Position numbers and translations under genes: made by a program. A stretch of DNA of 56,292 nt from Gammaproteobacteria bacterium. GTDB taxonomy: Bacteria > Pseudomonadota > Gammaproteobacteria > Pseudomonadales > Pseudohongiellaceae. The notes under the pieces are model-generated. The model saw nothing but the letters and a program-made list of their open reading frames with translations. It made no database searches and was not told the origin of the DNA. Of the stretch, positions 1-7,271 are shown one piece after another; the first letter of the stretch is position 1; every line of letters starts with the position of its first letter. The stretch is from the NCBI GenBank assembly GCA_030828385.1, contig JAURCS010000018.1, forward strand, positions 1 to 56,292, read 5' to 3'.

Positions 1-432
1 AGATGCTGTAGCAAGGGACCAGTATGCACTGGCAGGTAGGTTGGCGTTCTCCTTTTACCCCTTCTCACGCATCGCTTTAACGATGCCCAACGGATGACAT
101 ATACACCGCTACAAGCATATATGTTCAATGCAGGTTGCGAGTTAGACATTGCCTGCACACTTTGTTTCTTCCAGTTTTTCTGACAACAGTATTTGCTTAC
201 CGTTAGTTGTTATCAGTATGACCCGTCACGCTGGGATATCGTGGGAGTGAGTGACTTAGATACAACCATTCTCGTCATCACACAAAATCCGTCTTGTATG
301 TAAAAGTTATTTATAAGAGTTAGCAGAGTTTGGAACGATTTATTTCAATTATTTTTGATATTTTTTGAGGGTATTTAGGTGCTTATTGAGACTAATACTC
401 AATAAGGAGCAATCCAACTCTAGTTGAACTGT
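1..432. other. Non-coding stretch beyond the integrase fragment
   Basis: I see no credible gene in the first 432 bases. The stretch is AT-rich towards its right end and holds one clear inverted repeat at 382-406. It lies downstream of the C-terminal integrase fragment on the minus strand, so it is probably degraded DNA of the former integrated element or its junction with the chromosome. I looked for a copy of the tRNA-Phe 3' end that could mark the other attachment site and did not find one here. Confidence 0.5.
382..406. repeat. Perfect inverted repeat, 9-bp arms
   Basis: CTTATTGAG (382-390) and CTCAATAAG (398-406) are exact reverse complements separated by 7 bases. The hairpin lies 26 bases past the stop of the integrase fragment on the minus strand. 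It could be a transcription terminator of that gene or an operator of the former element. No strong T-run follows it on either strand, so the terminator reading is weak. Confidence 0.5.
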
Positions 433-624
433 TCAACCCTGTTTTGAGCGAATGCCAGCATGTTCTGCTGCATTCATGCGAGGGGATAATTTGGAATAGA
501 ACTGTTCCAGCATTTTGACGCTGGTGCCCATCTGAAGTGCCAGTTTATGGATATCACGACCATCTCTGAGTGCAAAAGTGGTATAGGGACAGCGGCGAAA
601 GGAATAGAGCAGTGGCAATGACAT
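433..624 (-). pseudogene. C-terminal remnant of a tyrosine recombinase (integrase)
   Basis: The 63-codon frame encodes the last part of a phage/island-type tyrosine recombinase. It has the typical FALRDG..IHKLALQMGTS segment and the active-site tyrosine in the context EQFYSKLSP. The preceding catalytic Arg-His box is corrupted: RRCPYTTF stands where an LRHTYATF-like sequence is expected. The rest of the catalytic domain is missing upstream. The N-terminal end of what looks like the same gene lies at 3624-3908, on the same strand and in the right order, with about 3 kb of unrelated genes between. It cannot encode a working recombinase. Confidence 0.75.
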
Positions 625-767
625 CCCTACATTGTAGCGTCTTTCTGTATTGCTAACAGGGTCTTATTTTGGCCATTTTACCCTTCAGGTGTCTAAGCCT
701 ATTTGCCAGAAATTAGCGGCTTTTTGACCTGGATCCCGGATTGTCTGCGTGCGGTTTTGCGCATGTC

Positions 768-1580
768 TCAAGCCTGGCAGCGCGGACAGTAGTAAAGCCG
801 GCGGCTGGCAACCCGGGTTTTTATTACTTTCTCGCCACAGCGGTAACAGGGCCTTCCTTCCCTCGCAAATACCCAGTGCCGGTACTCACTGCGCCGGCGC
901 CCCTCTGCCTTCAGCGCCCTGGCCCGAACCATGTCATTGGTAATCCCCCTTTGCCGGTAGGATTGCCGGGCAAGCTTGAGGATGCTGGAGGCCAGGCGGT
1001 CCAGTTCCTCGGCGCCGCAGTCGGTTGGCCGCCTGTCCGGATGTATGCCGGCAACATGAAGACTTTCGCTGCGCAGGTAATTGCCCATGCCCGCAAGATA
1101 GCTCTGGTCCAGTAGCAGCTGACCCAGGCGGCGCCTGGAAAAACGGAGGGCCTTAATTTGCCTGCGAACGTCGGCAAGGGGTGCCGACATGATGTCTGGC
1201 CCCAGCCTGGCAAGGAAGGGATGCTGTGCTTGCTGGCCGGTTGCAATTACGCTGATATCCGAGGCGCTGAAAAGATAGGCGCTGTAGTCATGGTTATGCA
1301 GGGCCAGTCTCAGTTGCCGGCTGGTTTTCGGCATGTTTCCGGCCTTTCTTATCATCCAGCGGCCGTAGAGTTGGTTATGGCTGTAGATACTCAGCCCGCA
1401 GTTCATGTTAATCAGCAGCGCCTTGCCTCGGGTTTCAACGGCAAGCACCTTGCTGCCGGCCAGGGACCGCGAATAGGGTTTCAGGTGATCAAAGGCGAAA
1501 AAGACTTCTATCAGTTCGCGGTCGTGCAAAGCTGCTTCAATCTTGTCGGCCGCCAGCCGTATTTCAGGACCTTCCGGCAT
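768..1580 (-). CDS. nei: Endonuclease VIII (Nei), DNA glycosylase/AP lyase
   Basis: This 270-residue protein excises oxidised pyrimidines and nicks the resulting abasic site by beta/delta elimination. It starts MPEGPEI, giving the catalytic Pro2-Glu3 N-terminus, and has the family Lys53 (RGKALL). A helix-two-turn-helix region (LLLDQSYLAGMGNYLR) follows, and the C-terminal zinc finger has Cys245, Cys248, Cys265 and Cys268. Length and motifs match E. coli Nei more closely than Fpg. The start is fixed by the need for Pro at position 2 and by a GGAGG ribosome site a few bases upstream; a longer frame exists but is not plausible. It is divergent from folX and belongs to the cassette lying between the two integrase remnants. 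The region looks GC-richer than the downstream genome, which suggests acquisition. Confidence 0.93.
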   Translation of the reverse strand: MPEGPEIRLAADKIEAALHDRELIEVFFAFDHLKPYSRSLAGSKVLAVETRGKALLINMNCGLSIYSHNQLYGRWMIRKAGNMPKTSRQLRLALHNHDYSAYLFSASDISVIATGQQAQHPFLARLGPDIMSAPLADVRRQIKALRFSRRRLGQLLLDQSYLAGMGNYLRSESLHVAGIHPDRRPTDCGAEELDRLASSILKLARQSYRQRGITNDMVRARALKAEGRRRSEYRHWVFAREGRPCYRCGEKVIKTRVASRRLYYCPRCQA

Positions 1581-1651
1581 ATTGCCTCCAGTTATTGTAT
1601 ATACGCTCTTACGCCGATCTTGCCGGGGCGGATTCATTGCCTGAATCTGCT

Positions 1652-1678
1652 TTGCAAAAACTGACGTATATCTAATAA
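1652..1678 (+). promoter_or_regulatory. Candidate promoter for folX-folM
   Basis: TTGCAA at 1652-1657 and TAATAA at 1673-1678 resemble sigma-70 -35 and -10 boxes with a short 15-base spacer. They lie in the nei-folX divergent gap, about 20 bases before the folX start. The spacing is suboptimal, so this is tentative. Confidence 0.3.
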
Positions 1679-1698
1679 TTGAATAGCAGGAGCACGCA

Positions 1699-2118
1699 AT
1701 GCCAAACGTCCATTCATTAGAAACACAAGACACTATTTCCAGCCGCCGAGCCTGGAAGCGCAACGATGCCATCATCAACATCACAGACCTGCGGCTTAGA
1801 ACCTATATTGGCTTCAATCCGGAAGAGCTGAGCAAACAGCAGGATGTAATCATCAACTGTGAACTGCAGTACGAGGCCAATGAGCCCTGCAGCAGCGATG
1901 ATGAAACCACGGCCCTGAATTACAAAACCATTACCAAAAAGATCATCGGGCATGTGGAACAGGGGCGTTTTCGCCTGCTGGAAAAACTGACCGAGGATCT
2001 GCTGCAGATCCTGATGGAAAGCGACATGGCGACCCGGGCGACCGTGAAAGCTGACAAGCCCCATGCCCTGCGCTTTGCCGATTCCGTTTCTGTCACGCTT
2101 TCAGCCAGCCGCCAGTAA
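1699..2118 (+). CDS. folX: Dihydroneopterin triphosphate 2'-epimerase (FolX)
   Basis: FolX epimerises dihydroneopterin triphosphate to dihydromonapterin triphosphate, on the route to tetrahydromonapterin. The 139-residue protein has the dihydroneopterin aldolase/epimerase fold signatures: LRLRTYIGF near residue 33, ALNYKTITK in the middle, RFRLLEKLTEDLL, and KPHALRFADSVSVTLS at the end. These match E. coli FolX better than FolB. An N-terminal extension of about 20 residues precedes the conserved core. An AGGAG ribosome site lies 7 bases before the ATG. The stop overlaps the folM start by one base (TAATG), so folX and folM are translationally coupled. FolB is the alternative, but the FolM partner supports FolX. 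Confidence 0.88.
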   Translation: MPNVHSLETQDTISSRRAWKRNDAIINITDLRLRTYIGFNPEELSKQQDVIINCELQYEANEPCSSDDETTALNYKTITKKIIGHVEQGRFRLLEKLTEDLLQILMESDMATRATVKADKPHALRFADSVSVTLSASRQ

Positions 2119-2840
2119 TGTCAGGCAAGATTCTCATCACCGGCGGTGCGCAGCGTTTTGGGCGGGCCCTCGCACTGGCACTGGCTGCCGAGGGTTACGA
2201 TGTATCCATCACCTATCGCCGCCAGCGTGACAACCTGAAAGATCTTGAAGAAAAAGGCATCCAGTGTCTGCAGGCGGATTTCAGCTCGACGGAAAGCATC
2301 AATGCCTTTGTTAAGAACTTTGCAGGTCGCAGCTCGTCTATACGTGCCATTGTCCATAATGCTTCGGACTGGCTGCCCGAATCCGACAGGGATGACCCGG
2401 CGCAAGTGATGGCGCAAAACTGGGTGGTGCATGTTCAGGCCCCTTATCTGATGAACCTGGGATTTGCCGACCAGCTGAAACTCGGTGCCCAGGATTACGG
2501 CCAGGCCGACATCATTCATATTACCGATTACGTGGCCGAGCGCGGCAGCAGCAAACATATTGCCTATGCAGCAAGCAAGGCAGCCCTGCATAACCTGACA
2601 CTGTCATTCGCCGCCAGTCTGGCCCCGCAGGTGAAGGTAAACAGCATCGCCCCGGCCCTGCTCATGTTCAGGGAAACTGATGACGGGGAATACAGGAAGA
2701 AGGTAGCCCGCAAATCCCTGCTCAGTCCTGGCCCCGGAGCCAATGAAGGCATTGCAGCTGTAAAGATGTTGCTGGAAAGTCATTATATTACCGGCCGCTC
2801 TCTCGCCCTTGATGGCGGGCGCCACCTGAAAACCGCATAA
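2118..2840 (+). CDS. folM: Dihydromonapterin reductase (FolM), short-chain dehydrogenase
   Basis: FolM reduces dihydromonapterin (and dihydrofolate) to the tetrahydro form with NADPH. The 240-residue protein is a short-chain dehydrogenase. The nucleotide-binding TGGAQRFG is at residues 8-15, HNASDW is in the NAG-like position, the catalytic YAASK is near residue 150, and a LDGGRHLK tail is typical of the FolM/PTR1 group. It overlaps folX by one base. In Pseudomonas folE, folX and folM cluster and supply tetrahydromonapterin, the cofactor of phenylalanine hydroxylase. The same gene set is present here, except that the folE is broken. The enzyme itself looks intact. Confidence 0.9.
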   Translation: MSGKILITGGAQRFGRALALALAAEGYDVSITYRRQRDNLKDLEEKGIQCLQADFSSTESINAFVKNFAGRSSSIRAIVHNASDWLPESDRDDPAQVMAQNWVVHVQAPYLMNLGFADQLKLGAQDYGQADIIHITDYVAERGSSKHIAYAASKAALHNLTLSFAASLAPQVKVNSIAPALLMFRETDDGEYRKKVARKSLLSPGPGANEGIAAVKMLLESHYITGRSLALDGGRHLKTA

Positions 2841-2906
2841 ATCCATGCCAGGACTTACTCCGCACAAAACTTACCCTTGAAAAATATTGATATCAAGGAA
2901 ACAGTT

Positions 2907-3587
2907 ATGAACCAGGTATTGGCAAGAACAGAGCCCATGGCCGAAGCAAGTTTCAGCGAAGAGGCCCAGAAGGTGCGTGAGGCACTACTGGCACACAGAC
3001 TGGAAACTCCAATGATCGCCCATACCATTGATAGCGAAGAGAAGTACCTGAAGATAAAGGACTCCCTGACCGTCATCATGAAAACACTGGTGCTGGACCT
3101 GAACGATGGCAGCCTGTAAGAGACTCTGCACCGCATCACCAAAATGTACGTCCACGAAATATTTTCAGGCCAAGACTACGCGCATTTTCCCAAGATAACC
3201 GTGATCGAAAACAAGATGAAAGTGAACGAAATGGTCAAGGTGGGGGATATAAGCCTGACCAGTACCTGCGAGCATCATTTCGTGACCATCGACGGTACTG
3301 CCCGGGTCGCCTATATTACCGGTGATAAGTTTATCGGCCTGTCGAAGATCAACCTCATCGTGCGTTTCTTCGCTTAGCGTCCCCAGGTGCAGGAGCGCCT
3401 GACACAGCAGATTCTGGTGGCACTGCAGACACTGCTGGACACCGATGACGTGGCCGTGACCATTGATGCGACCCATTACTGTGTCTAGTCCAGTGGCGTC
3501 ATGGATGCCGGTTCCACCACTCAAACCACGGCATTGGGCGGCGCCGTCAAATACAGTCACAGGACCCGGGATGTGTTTCTCAGGTAG
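2907..3587 (+). pseudogene. folE: GTP cyclohydrolase I (folE) with three in-frame stops
   Basis: Read in one frame, the whole 2907-3587 stretch aligns with E. coli FolE (about 220 residues), which converts GTP to dihydroneopterin triphosphate. It is interrupted by TAA at 3117-3119, TAG at 3375-3377 and TAG at 3486-3488, and ends at TAG 3585-3587. No frameshift is needed. Zinc-ligand motifs survive: STCEHHF (Cys, His, His) and HYCV (Cys). The second and third stops stand where E. coli has Gln ([12 protein letters not shown]) and Lys. The nearby KINLIV has Leu in place of the conserved Arg of KINRIV, a sign of decay. The start is ATG 2907, preceded by AAGGAAA. As read it cannot make full-length enzyme without suppression of three stops. 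It follows folM by 66 bases. Confidence 0.88.
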
Positions 3588-3623
3588 GATGAAGAGAGGG
3601 TGATGCGCTAGGCTCCTCCCCGA

Positions 3624-3908
3624 TTTGCCCCCACCATGCGCCAATTCATCCTCCATTCGCTTGATTGAGTAATTCGCTACCGACTTAAACTTACGGGTGT
3701 TCTGGGGCAGGTTGTGTTTATGTTTGTAGTCGGTGGTGTAATACTCTTTGAGGGCAACTTCTTTTGCTTCTTCAAAGTCTGTTTGTTTGGTTGAGAATCG
3801 CCACCATTCGCCTGTCTTCAGTTTGATTCTGGCGTGCCAGATGGAACCACCATCACGGTTGTAGAGTGTGACTTTGTTTTCAAGGATGGTGAAACTCTTT
3901 TGTGGCAT
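3624..3908 (-). pseudogene. N-terminal remnant of a tyrosine recombinase (integrase)
   Basis: From ATG 3908 about 95 codons encode the N-terminal arm-binding region of a phage/island integrase. The segments WHARIKLKTGEWWRFSTK and ANYSIKRMEDEL are recognisable. After GGGK the similarity stops and the frame runs on through antisense folE sequence, so the integrase ends near 3624. The catalytic domain is missing here, and a C-terminal remnant is found at 433-624. Position and orientation, just past the 3' end of tRNA-Phe and reading away from it, are those of an integrase beside its attachment site. The gene has been broken by insertion of the nei-fol cassette or by a rearrangement. Confidence 0.75.
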
Positions 3909-3943
3909 GACACTAGTAAACACTCAAATTCACATAGGGACAA

Positions 3944-3963
3944 TGTGCCATGGGTGTGCCATG
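3944..3963. repeat. Direct repeat TGTGCCATG x2
   Basis: Two copies of TGTGCCATG (3944-3952 and 3955-3963) lie between the integrase start and the tRNA-Phe 3' end. Short direct repeats in this place are often arm-type integrase binding sites. Here that is inference from position only. Confidence 0.35.
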
Positions 3964-4013
3964 AGATTTTAGAAAGAGGGAGAACTATAAGTCATTGAAT
4001 AATATGGCTTAAA

Positions 4014-4089
4014 TGGTGCCCAGAGGCGGAATCGAACCACCGACACGAGGATTTTCAATCCTCTGCTCTACCGACTGAGCTATCTGGGC
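4014..4089 (-). tRNA. tRNA-Phe (anticodon GAA)
   Basis: A complete 76-nt tRNA including an encoded CCA (TGG at 4014-4016 on the plus strand). The acceptor stem GCCCAGA pairs with TCTGGGC, the D-arm is GCTCAGTCGGTAGAGC, the anticodon GAA maps to 4054-4056, and the T-arm contains GGTTCGATTCC. It serves as the attachment gene of the degraded element to its left: the integrase N-terminal remnant lies just beyond its 3' end. Confidence 0.97.
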
Positions 4090-4169
4090 ATTTCTTTGTA
4101 GGTCGCACAAATTGGCAACCTTCTATACTACTGAGGGGTCGCGCTGCGCACGACTCTCTGCTCATTCCT

Positions 4170-4192
4170 GCCTTTGATCACAGATCAAAGGC
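4170..4192. repeat. Perfect hairpin, 10-bp arms, 3-nt loop
   Basis: GCCTTTGATC, then ACA, then GATCAAAGGC form an exact inverted repeat between the tRNA-Phe gene and the upstream tRNA 5' fragment. There is no T-run on either side, so it is not a typical terminator. It may belong to a mobile repeat. Confidence 0.55.
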
Positions 4193-4225
4193 GTTCCGGT
4201 TCGCTTGAAGTCAGCGCTCCAAAAA

Positions 4226-4258
4226 CGCTCACCGTTTACCCAACTGAGCTATCTGGGC
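4226..4258 (-). pseudogene. 5' fragment of a tRNA gene (tRNA-Phe-like)
   Basis: Reading the minus strand from 4258, the acceptor arm GCCCAGA, TA and a D-stem (GCTC...GAGC) match the first third of the complete tRNA-Phe 168 bases away. The D-loop is longer and different. No anticodon stem, T-arm or matching 3' acceptor strand follows, so it is a broken duplicate of the 5' part only. It lies upstream of the intact tRNA in the same orientation. Confidence 0.65.
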
Positions 4259-4362
4259 ATATTTCTATAAAACAACCAACACGGGTATTGGCTTATGCGC
4301 TAAATACGCAAGGCGCGTATTAAACCTTCTGTCTCTGGTTGAGTCAAGAATTCCCTTGAAAA

Positions 4363-4635
4363 TCACGCCTCGGGCGGGACATAGCCATCTGCCTCGTCGG
4401 CATCCTCATTGGCTAGGAATTTGGTCATCTGGTCCATCAGATAGGTTCGATCATCCGGATTAATCATGGATAGCTGTTTTTCATTGATCAGGCGTACCTG
4501 GCGTGCCTGCCATTCTGTCCACGCCTGTTTGGAGATATTGTCATAAATTTCCTGGCCTTTGGCGCCGGGCAGTGGAGCCATGGGCAGGCCTTCCATTTCT
4601 TTCTGATATTTCTTGCAGAATACTGTGCGGCTCAT
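4363..4635 (-). CDS. yggX: YggX, Fe(2+)-trafficking / oxidative-damage protection protein
   Basis: A 90-residue cytoplasmic protein of the YggX family, linked in enterobacteria to protection of iron-sulfur clusters from oxidants. The family signature starts MSRTVFCKKYQKEMEGL with the conserved Cys7. It continues with ISKQAWTEWQ and LINEKQLSMINPDDRTYL. The length is normal for the family (about 90). In E. coli yggX directly follows mutY, whose product carries an iron-sulfur cluster. Here both genes lie on the same strand but a thermonuclease-like gene intervenes. Its biochemical role is still debated. Confidence 0.93.
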   Translation of the reverse strand: MSRTVFCKKYQKEMEGLPMAPLPGAKGQEIYDNISKQAWTEWQARQVRLINEKQLSMINPDDRTYLMDQMTKFLANEDADEADGYVPPEA

Positions 4636-4761
4636 GATTGTATTTGATTAACCCTGTTCAGTTTCAATCCCGCTAGTTTAGTGGCTATAGAGCCAATAGC
4701 AAGGTTAAGATCGAGTCTTATTCTCCCCATGAATTCTGAAGCAAATTATCTCCAAGATGGA

Positions 4762-5364
4762 TTAATGGCTCCTGCGCCAGTCATAGGGCTCAATGGGCTT
4801 GGCGTCGCGCCAGAGTCCCAGATGATTTTCCTGTGCTTTTATATGAGCCTGACGTAATTCCCGGTTATCCGGGGCAAAGAATTCATACCACCAGGCATGC
4901 CCCTGGGCCACCATCTCCAGATTGATATTCCTGGTGTCCAGATAAACGGTGCCAACCTGGCGACCATAATCATCGGTATCCTGCACAACAATTCTGACCT
5001 TTGCGGCAGCGACTTTGGAGCGTAAGGCGCTGGTTGCTTCTGAGCCATAAGGCTGATCCCGTTCCGGAGCATCGATGCCATAAAGGCGAATGATGTCAGA
5101 TCCGCCTGTTGTGTTGTTGATTCGCAGAGTATCGCCATCGGTGATACTGCTTACCACTCCCTGTATTTCGACGCCTGATGTTGAAGAGCTCGCAGTGTCC
5201 GGAGCTGACTCGTCCAGCTCGGCCATTAAATCCCGTGTTGAATTTAACGGATCCTGGTACCAGTTAATCTGGCCGACCTGGTAGTACTGAAAAGCGCTTA
5301 TGCATAGCGCCAAACCACAGATGATTATTATGGATTGTAAAAGCCTGTTATTTTTCTGAGCCAT
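4762..5364 (-). CDS. Membrane-anchored thermonuclease-like (SNase-fold) protein
   Basis: A 200-residue protein with an N-terminal hydrophobic stretch (about residues 10-26), likely a signal anchor or uncleaved signal, a Ser/Thr-rich linker, then a staphylococcal-nuclease-like domain from about residue 66. Domain motifs are ITDGDTLRI, IRLYGIDAPERDQPYG, DDYGRQVGTVYLD and an Asp-Trp-Arg-Arg C-terminal region. The Asp and Arg of the Ca2+-dependent active site (DGDT; R in IRLYGIDAPE; DYGR) appear conserved. It probably acts outside the cytoplasmic membrane on DNA or RNA. It starts 15 bases after mutY, so it is likely co-transcribed, and separates mutY from yggX. A role in repair is not implied by the sequence. 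Confidence 0.85.
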   Translation of the reverse strand: MAQKNNRLLQSIIIICGLALCISAFQYYQVGQINWYQDPLNSTRDLMAELDESAPDTASSSTSGVEIQGVVSSITDGDTLRINNTTGGSDIIRLYGIDAPERDQPYGSEATSALRSKVAAAKVRIVVQDTDDYGRQVGTVYLDTRNINLEMVAQGHAWWYEFFAPDNRELRQAHIKAQENHLGLWRDAKPIEPYDWRRSH

Positions 5365-5379
5365 CGATTTCTTTCGCTG

Positions 5380-6471
5380 TTACAAATTACTCTCGAGATT
5401 ATTCTTCAGGGTGGCCAGCAGATTTTTAACTGGCGCAGCCAGCCCCAGCTTTCCCGGATTTTCCAGATCATACCAATGCCAGCGACCACTCTCCAAAACG
5501 GTATCCTGAGATTTGCTCAATGAAACAAGCACAGGAGTCATATCAAGATGAAAATGACTGAAGGTATGCCGCATGGGCTGCCATTTGCGGATGTCGCCTG
5601 AAGGTTTCAGGCCGTTGGCCAACAGATAGGAGTCAGGCGCTTCATCAACGGGTATTTCGGGAAAGCTCCATAGTCCACCCCATATACCCTGTGACGGACG
5701 TTTCTCCAGTAATACCTTTCTGGCGTCAGGGCTTTGCAGAATCAGCATAGCAGTAGATTTAACGCGCAGGGTTTTCTTTGGTTTTTTCTCGGGAAAAATC
5801 TCGGTGCGCTGGGTTTGATAGGCCTGGCAACTCTTCTGTAGCGGGCACAGATCGCAGACCGGTTTACTGCGACTGCATAAAGAGGCGCCCAAATCCATCA
5901 TGGCCTGATTGTAATCACCACAATTTTCATCGGGCGTGTAGCGTTCTGCAATTTCCCAAAGGGTTTTGTTGGTGCTGCTTTGATCTGGCCAGCCTTCCAC
6001 ACAGTGGTAACGGCACAGCACCCGCTTAACATTACCATCTAGGATCACCGCGCGTTTGTTCATGGATGCCGCAATAATTGCGCCGGCGGTGGAACGACCG
6101 ATGCCGGGTAACTCACTGAGCTCTTCAACGCTGTCTGGAAAAATATCCTTATATTGTTGATGAATAATTTTCGCGGCTTTATGCAGATTGCGTGCTCTGG
6201 CGTAGTAACCGAGCCCGGTCCATAAATGCAGGACAGCATCCTCATCCGCTTTGGCCAGTGACTGCACGTTGGGAAAGCGGGTCATAAAACGGTCAAAGTA
6301 GGGTATGACGGTAGTAACCTGGGTTTGCTGCAACATGATTTCGCTAACCCAGACCTTGTAAGGGGTTTTTTCCTGTTGCCAGGGTAGATGATGGCGGCCA
6401 TGTTGCTGAAACCAGCTCAGTATCTTTTCACTGAAGGTGTTGTTTGCGGTATTGTCGGATGTATCGGTCAT
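5380..6471 (-). CDS. mutY: Adenine DNA glycosylase MutY
   Basis: MutY removes adenine mispaired with 8-oxoguanine. The 363-residue protein has the catalytic Glu44 (SEIMLQQTQV), the helix-hairpin-helix LPGIGRSTAGAI at 121-132 and catalytic Asp145 (LDGNVKRV). The [4Fe-4S] ligands are Cys199, Cys206, Cys209 and Cys215, with the exact C-X6-C-X2-C-X5-C spacing. A C-terminal NUDIX-like 8-oxoG-recognition domain follows from about residue 235 (GIWGGLWSFPE; HTFSHFHL). It is divergent from hisB and leads a minus-strand group with the nuclease gene and yggX. Confidence 0.97.
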   Translation of the reverse strand: MTDTSDNTANNTFSEKILSWFQQHGRHHLPWQQEKTPYKVWVSEIMLQQTQVTTVIPYFDRFMTRFPNVQSLAKADEDAVLHLWTGLGYYARARNLHKAAKIIHQQYKDIFPDSVEELSELPGIGRSTAGAIIAASMNKRAVILDGNVKRVLCRYHCVEGWPDQSSTNKTLWEIAERYTPDENCGDYNQAMMDLGASLCSRSKPVCDLCPLQKSCQAYQTQRTEIFPEKKPKKTLRVKSTAMLILQSPDARKVLLEKRPSQGIWGGLWSFPEIPVDEAPDSYLLANGLKPSGDIRKWQPMRHTFSHFHLDMTPVLVSLSKSQDTVLESGRWHWYDLENPGKLGLAAPVKNLLATLKNNLESNL

Positions 6472-6553
6472 AGGGCGGCAAGTTTACCTGTAAGGAGCCT
6501 GCTTGCGAAGATTCCCAGGACAATGAAATATAAGGATTTTTTCAGTTTCCTTT

Positions 6554-6582
6554 TTCACTTGAGCGGGGAATGGGCGTATAAT
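6554..6582 (+). promoter_or_regulatory. Candidate sigma-70 promoter of hisB
   Basis: TTCACT (6554-6559), a 17-base spacer and a perfect TATAAT (6577-6582) lie about 50 bases before hisB. An AGGGGA ribosome site precedes the ATG. No attenuator-like His codon run is visible. Confidence 0.6.
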
Positions 6583-6632
6583 CGCGTTTTTTCTGAAACA
6601 GTCGCCCTTTATAAGCGACCCCAGGGGATGCT

Positions 6633-7229
6633 ATGACAGCCCGAACGGCGTCGGTAGAACGCAATACCAAAGAAACTCAAATTTCCGTCAGTATCAATCT
6701 GGACGGCACTGGTGATTATAAAATTTCATCCGGTCTGCCGTTTCTGGAGCATATGCTGGAGCAGGTAGCTCGCCATGGCCTGATTGACATGGACATCAAG
6801 GCAGACGGCGATCTGGAAATTGATGCTCACCACACGGTGGAAGATCTGGGTATTACGCTGGGTCAGGCCTTTGACAAGGCGCTGGATAAAACCGGCATTC
6901 GCCGTTATGGCCATGCCTATGTGCCTCTGGATGAGGCCTTGTCGCGGGTGGTGATCGATTTTTCCGGACGTCCTGGACTTGAATACAATATTCCCTTCAA
7001 GCGTGGTGCTGTGGGTGGTTTTGATGTGGATTTGTTTTACGAATTCTTTCAGGGCTTTGTTAATAGTGCCAAGGTCACCCTGCACATTGATAACCTGCGC
7101 GGCAACAATGCCCATCACCAGATAGAAACAGTGTTCAAGGCTTTTGGTCGTGCGGTACGCATGGCCATTGAGCCGGATCCCCGCATGGAAGGTGTTGTGC
7201 CTTCTACCAAGGGAACGCTGTCTAAATAA
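6633..7229 (+). CDS. hisB: Imidazoleglycerol-phosphate dehydratase (HisB)
   Basis: HisB catalyses the sixth step of histidine synthesis, dehydrating imidazole glycerol phosphate to imidazole acetol phosphate. The 198-residue monofunctional form lacks the phosphatase domain of the enterobacterial fusion. Metal-binding motifs are visible: [24 protein letters not shown], and the C-terminal [16 protein letters not shown]. It is the first gene of the hisB-hisH-hisF group, 42 bases ahead of hisH. Length and end (PSTKG) are those of Pseudomonas-type HisB. Confidence 0.97.
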   Translation: MTARTASVERNTKETQISVSINLDGTGDYKISSGLPFLEHMLEQVARHGLIDMDIKADGDLEIDAHHTVEDLGITLGQAFDKALDKTGIRRYGHAYVPLDEALSRVVIDFSGRPGLEYNIPFKRGAVGGFDVDLFYEFFQGFVNSAKVTLHIDNLRGNNAHHQIETVFKAFGRAVRMAIEPDPRMEGVVPSTKGTLSK

Positions 7230-7271
7230 TTCTTTTTATAGAAATCTCAATTTAAATTAGGCTGGACTCTG

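Noticed and set aside
1158-1664. Plus-strand open frame opposite nei
   Set aside because: Antisense to conserved nei motifs; no family features of its own.
2907-3587. Stop-codon recoding or programmed readthrough in folE
   Set aside because: TAA and TAG serve as normal stops in neighbouring genes, both codon types occur within folE, and a conserved Arg is also lost nearby; simple pseudogene decay explains it better.
3165-3600. Extension of the integrase N-terminal frame across folE on the minus strand
   Set aside because: The residues after GGGK are antisense to recognisable folE sequence and have no integrase similarity, so the gene ends near 3624.
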